The notes beneath the pieces are model-generated. The model saw nothing but the letters and a program-made list of their open reading frames with translations. It searched no databases and had not been told where the DNA came from. Of a DNA stretch of 5,995 bases, positions 5,644 through 5,995 are shown in pieces. The stretch covers positions 1 to 5,995 of the forward strand of contig DMZI01000075.1 of assembly GCA_003485325.1 (NCBI GenBank), in the 5' to 3' direction. How positions within the stretch are numbered: the first letter of the stretch is position 1; every line of letters starts with the position of its first letter. The translations under genes and the position numbers were made by a program. This DNA comes from Desulfotomaculum sp. GTDB taxonomy: Bacteria > Bacillota > Desulfotomaculia > Desulfotomaculales > Nap2-2B.

Positions 5644-5995
5644 TTTTAGCCAGTACCTCCTTTATTCTGGTCAGTTTTTCCTTTATCTCCAAGGCTTTTT
5701 CCTTTGCAGCAGGGCTGGCGGCGCCGGAAAGCTTATCCGCCAGTTTCTGATAGCCGGTATATAATTTGCGCAGGTACCTGTTCACCAGCAGGTTATTTTT
5801 TTCTGCAAGGCGCGGCCCTATTTCAATAATAAATTTATCCAGCGCTCTTTCCCGGCCGGGTTCGGCCATGATCACGCAGTACAGCCTGCCTTTTTCCTCC
5901 ACGAGAGTTTCATCGCCAATCCGCCAGCCGTTTTGAACAAGCCAGAGGCGTAAGCGCCCTGCTCCGGTCATTGGCTGCAGGATAAGCCTCTTAAT
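5624..5995 (-). CDS. trmK: tRNA (adenine(22)-N(1))-methyltransferase TrmK, 5' part outside window
   Basis: The last 123 codons of a gene whose beginning lies beyond the right edge; the frame is open to base 5995, so the ATG at 5969–5971 is internal. TrmK uses S-adenosylmethionine to methylate N1 of A22 in bacterial tRNAs. What is visible is the end of the Rossmann domain (RLILQPM, then LRLWLVQNGWRI, ETLVEEKGRLYCVIMAE), the usual last strands of this family, followed by a charged, helical coiled-coil-like tail (about the last 70 residues, from IGPRLAEKNNLL to the end), also typical of TrmK. The SAM-binding motifs are not in the window. The assignment is helped by the adjacent NIF3 gene, a conserved pair in Firmicutes, with a 20-base overlap. 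Confidence 0.85.
   Translation of the reverse strand: MKRLILQPMTGAGRLRLWLVQNGWRIGDETLVEEKGRLYCVIMAEPGRERALDKFIIEIGPRLAEKNNLLVNRYLRKLYTGYQKLADKLSGAASPAAKEKALEIKEKLTRIKEVLAKNERKLC
5655..5663 (-). promoter_or_regulatory. Ribosome binding site of the NIF3-like gene inside trmK
   Basis: On the - strand AAAGGAGGT (5663 to 5655) stands 11 bases before the ATG at 5643, within the last codons of trmK. It is a near-perfect Shine-Dalgarno with slightly long spacing and supports translational coupling of the two genes. Confidence 0.7.

Noticed and set aside
5453..5764. + strand open frame opposite the NIF3/trmK overlap
   Set aside because: It is antisense to two recognised genes, with a composition that mirrors them and no recognisable motif.
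1..5995. CRISPR array, tRNA, insertion sequence or attachment site
   Set aside because: No regularly spaced direct repeats, tRNA-like cloverleaf, transposase coding sequence or terminal inverted repeats were seen.

Overview
The window looks like chromosomal DNA of a Gram-positive, clostridia-like bacterium, perhaps of the Peptococcales (Desulfotomaculum/Pelotomaculum) type. This rests on three things: strong AGGAGG-type ribosome binding sites, a trmK–NIF3 gene pair as in Bacillus subtilis yqfN–yqfO, and a type IV pilin operon of the style seen in such genomes. The assignment is an inference; no rRNA or other taxonomic marker is present.

Layout. Bases 1–171 are AT-rich leader with no convincing gene. 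Bases 172–4514 (+ strand) form a tightly packed five-gene operon: a GspH/FimT-like minor pilin (172–687), a PilV/GspI-like minor pilin (701–1291), a PilW-like minor pilin (about 1288–1812), a PilX-like protein with a probable beta-solenoid (1843–3186), and a lipoprotein that joins a degenerate staphylococcal-nuclease-like domain to a transglutaminase-like cysteine-protease domain (3183–4514). On the - strand, converging with only 7 bases between stop codons, lie a DUF34/NIF3 dinuclear-metal protein with a PII-like insert (4522–5643) and the 3' part of trmK (5624 to the right edge).

How the genes work together. The order H-like, V-like, W-like, X-like matches minor (pseudo)pilin operons that build the priming tip complex of type IV pili or type II secretion pseudopili. 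The lipoprotein sits where many pilus operons carry a large tip protein (PilY1), and its TTG start overlaps the pilX-like stop, so it is probably a surface partner of the pilus system. The - strand pair is unrelated housekeeping: tRNA A22 methylation plus a conserved metal protein of unsettled function.

Main points of interest: (1) the PilW-like gene has a perfect prepilin signal upstream of its first ATG and no ATG, GTG or TTG in frame to start it; (2) the PilV-like pilin carries a module resembling one common in phage structural proteins; (3) the nuclease-like domain of the lipoprotein has lost its catalytic residues while the protease-like domain keeps Cys-His-Glu.
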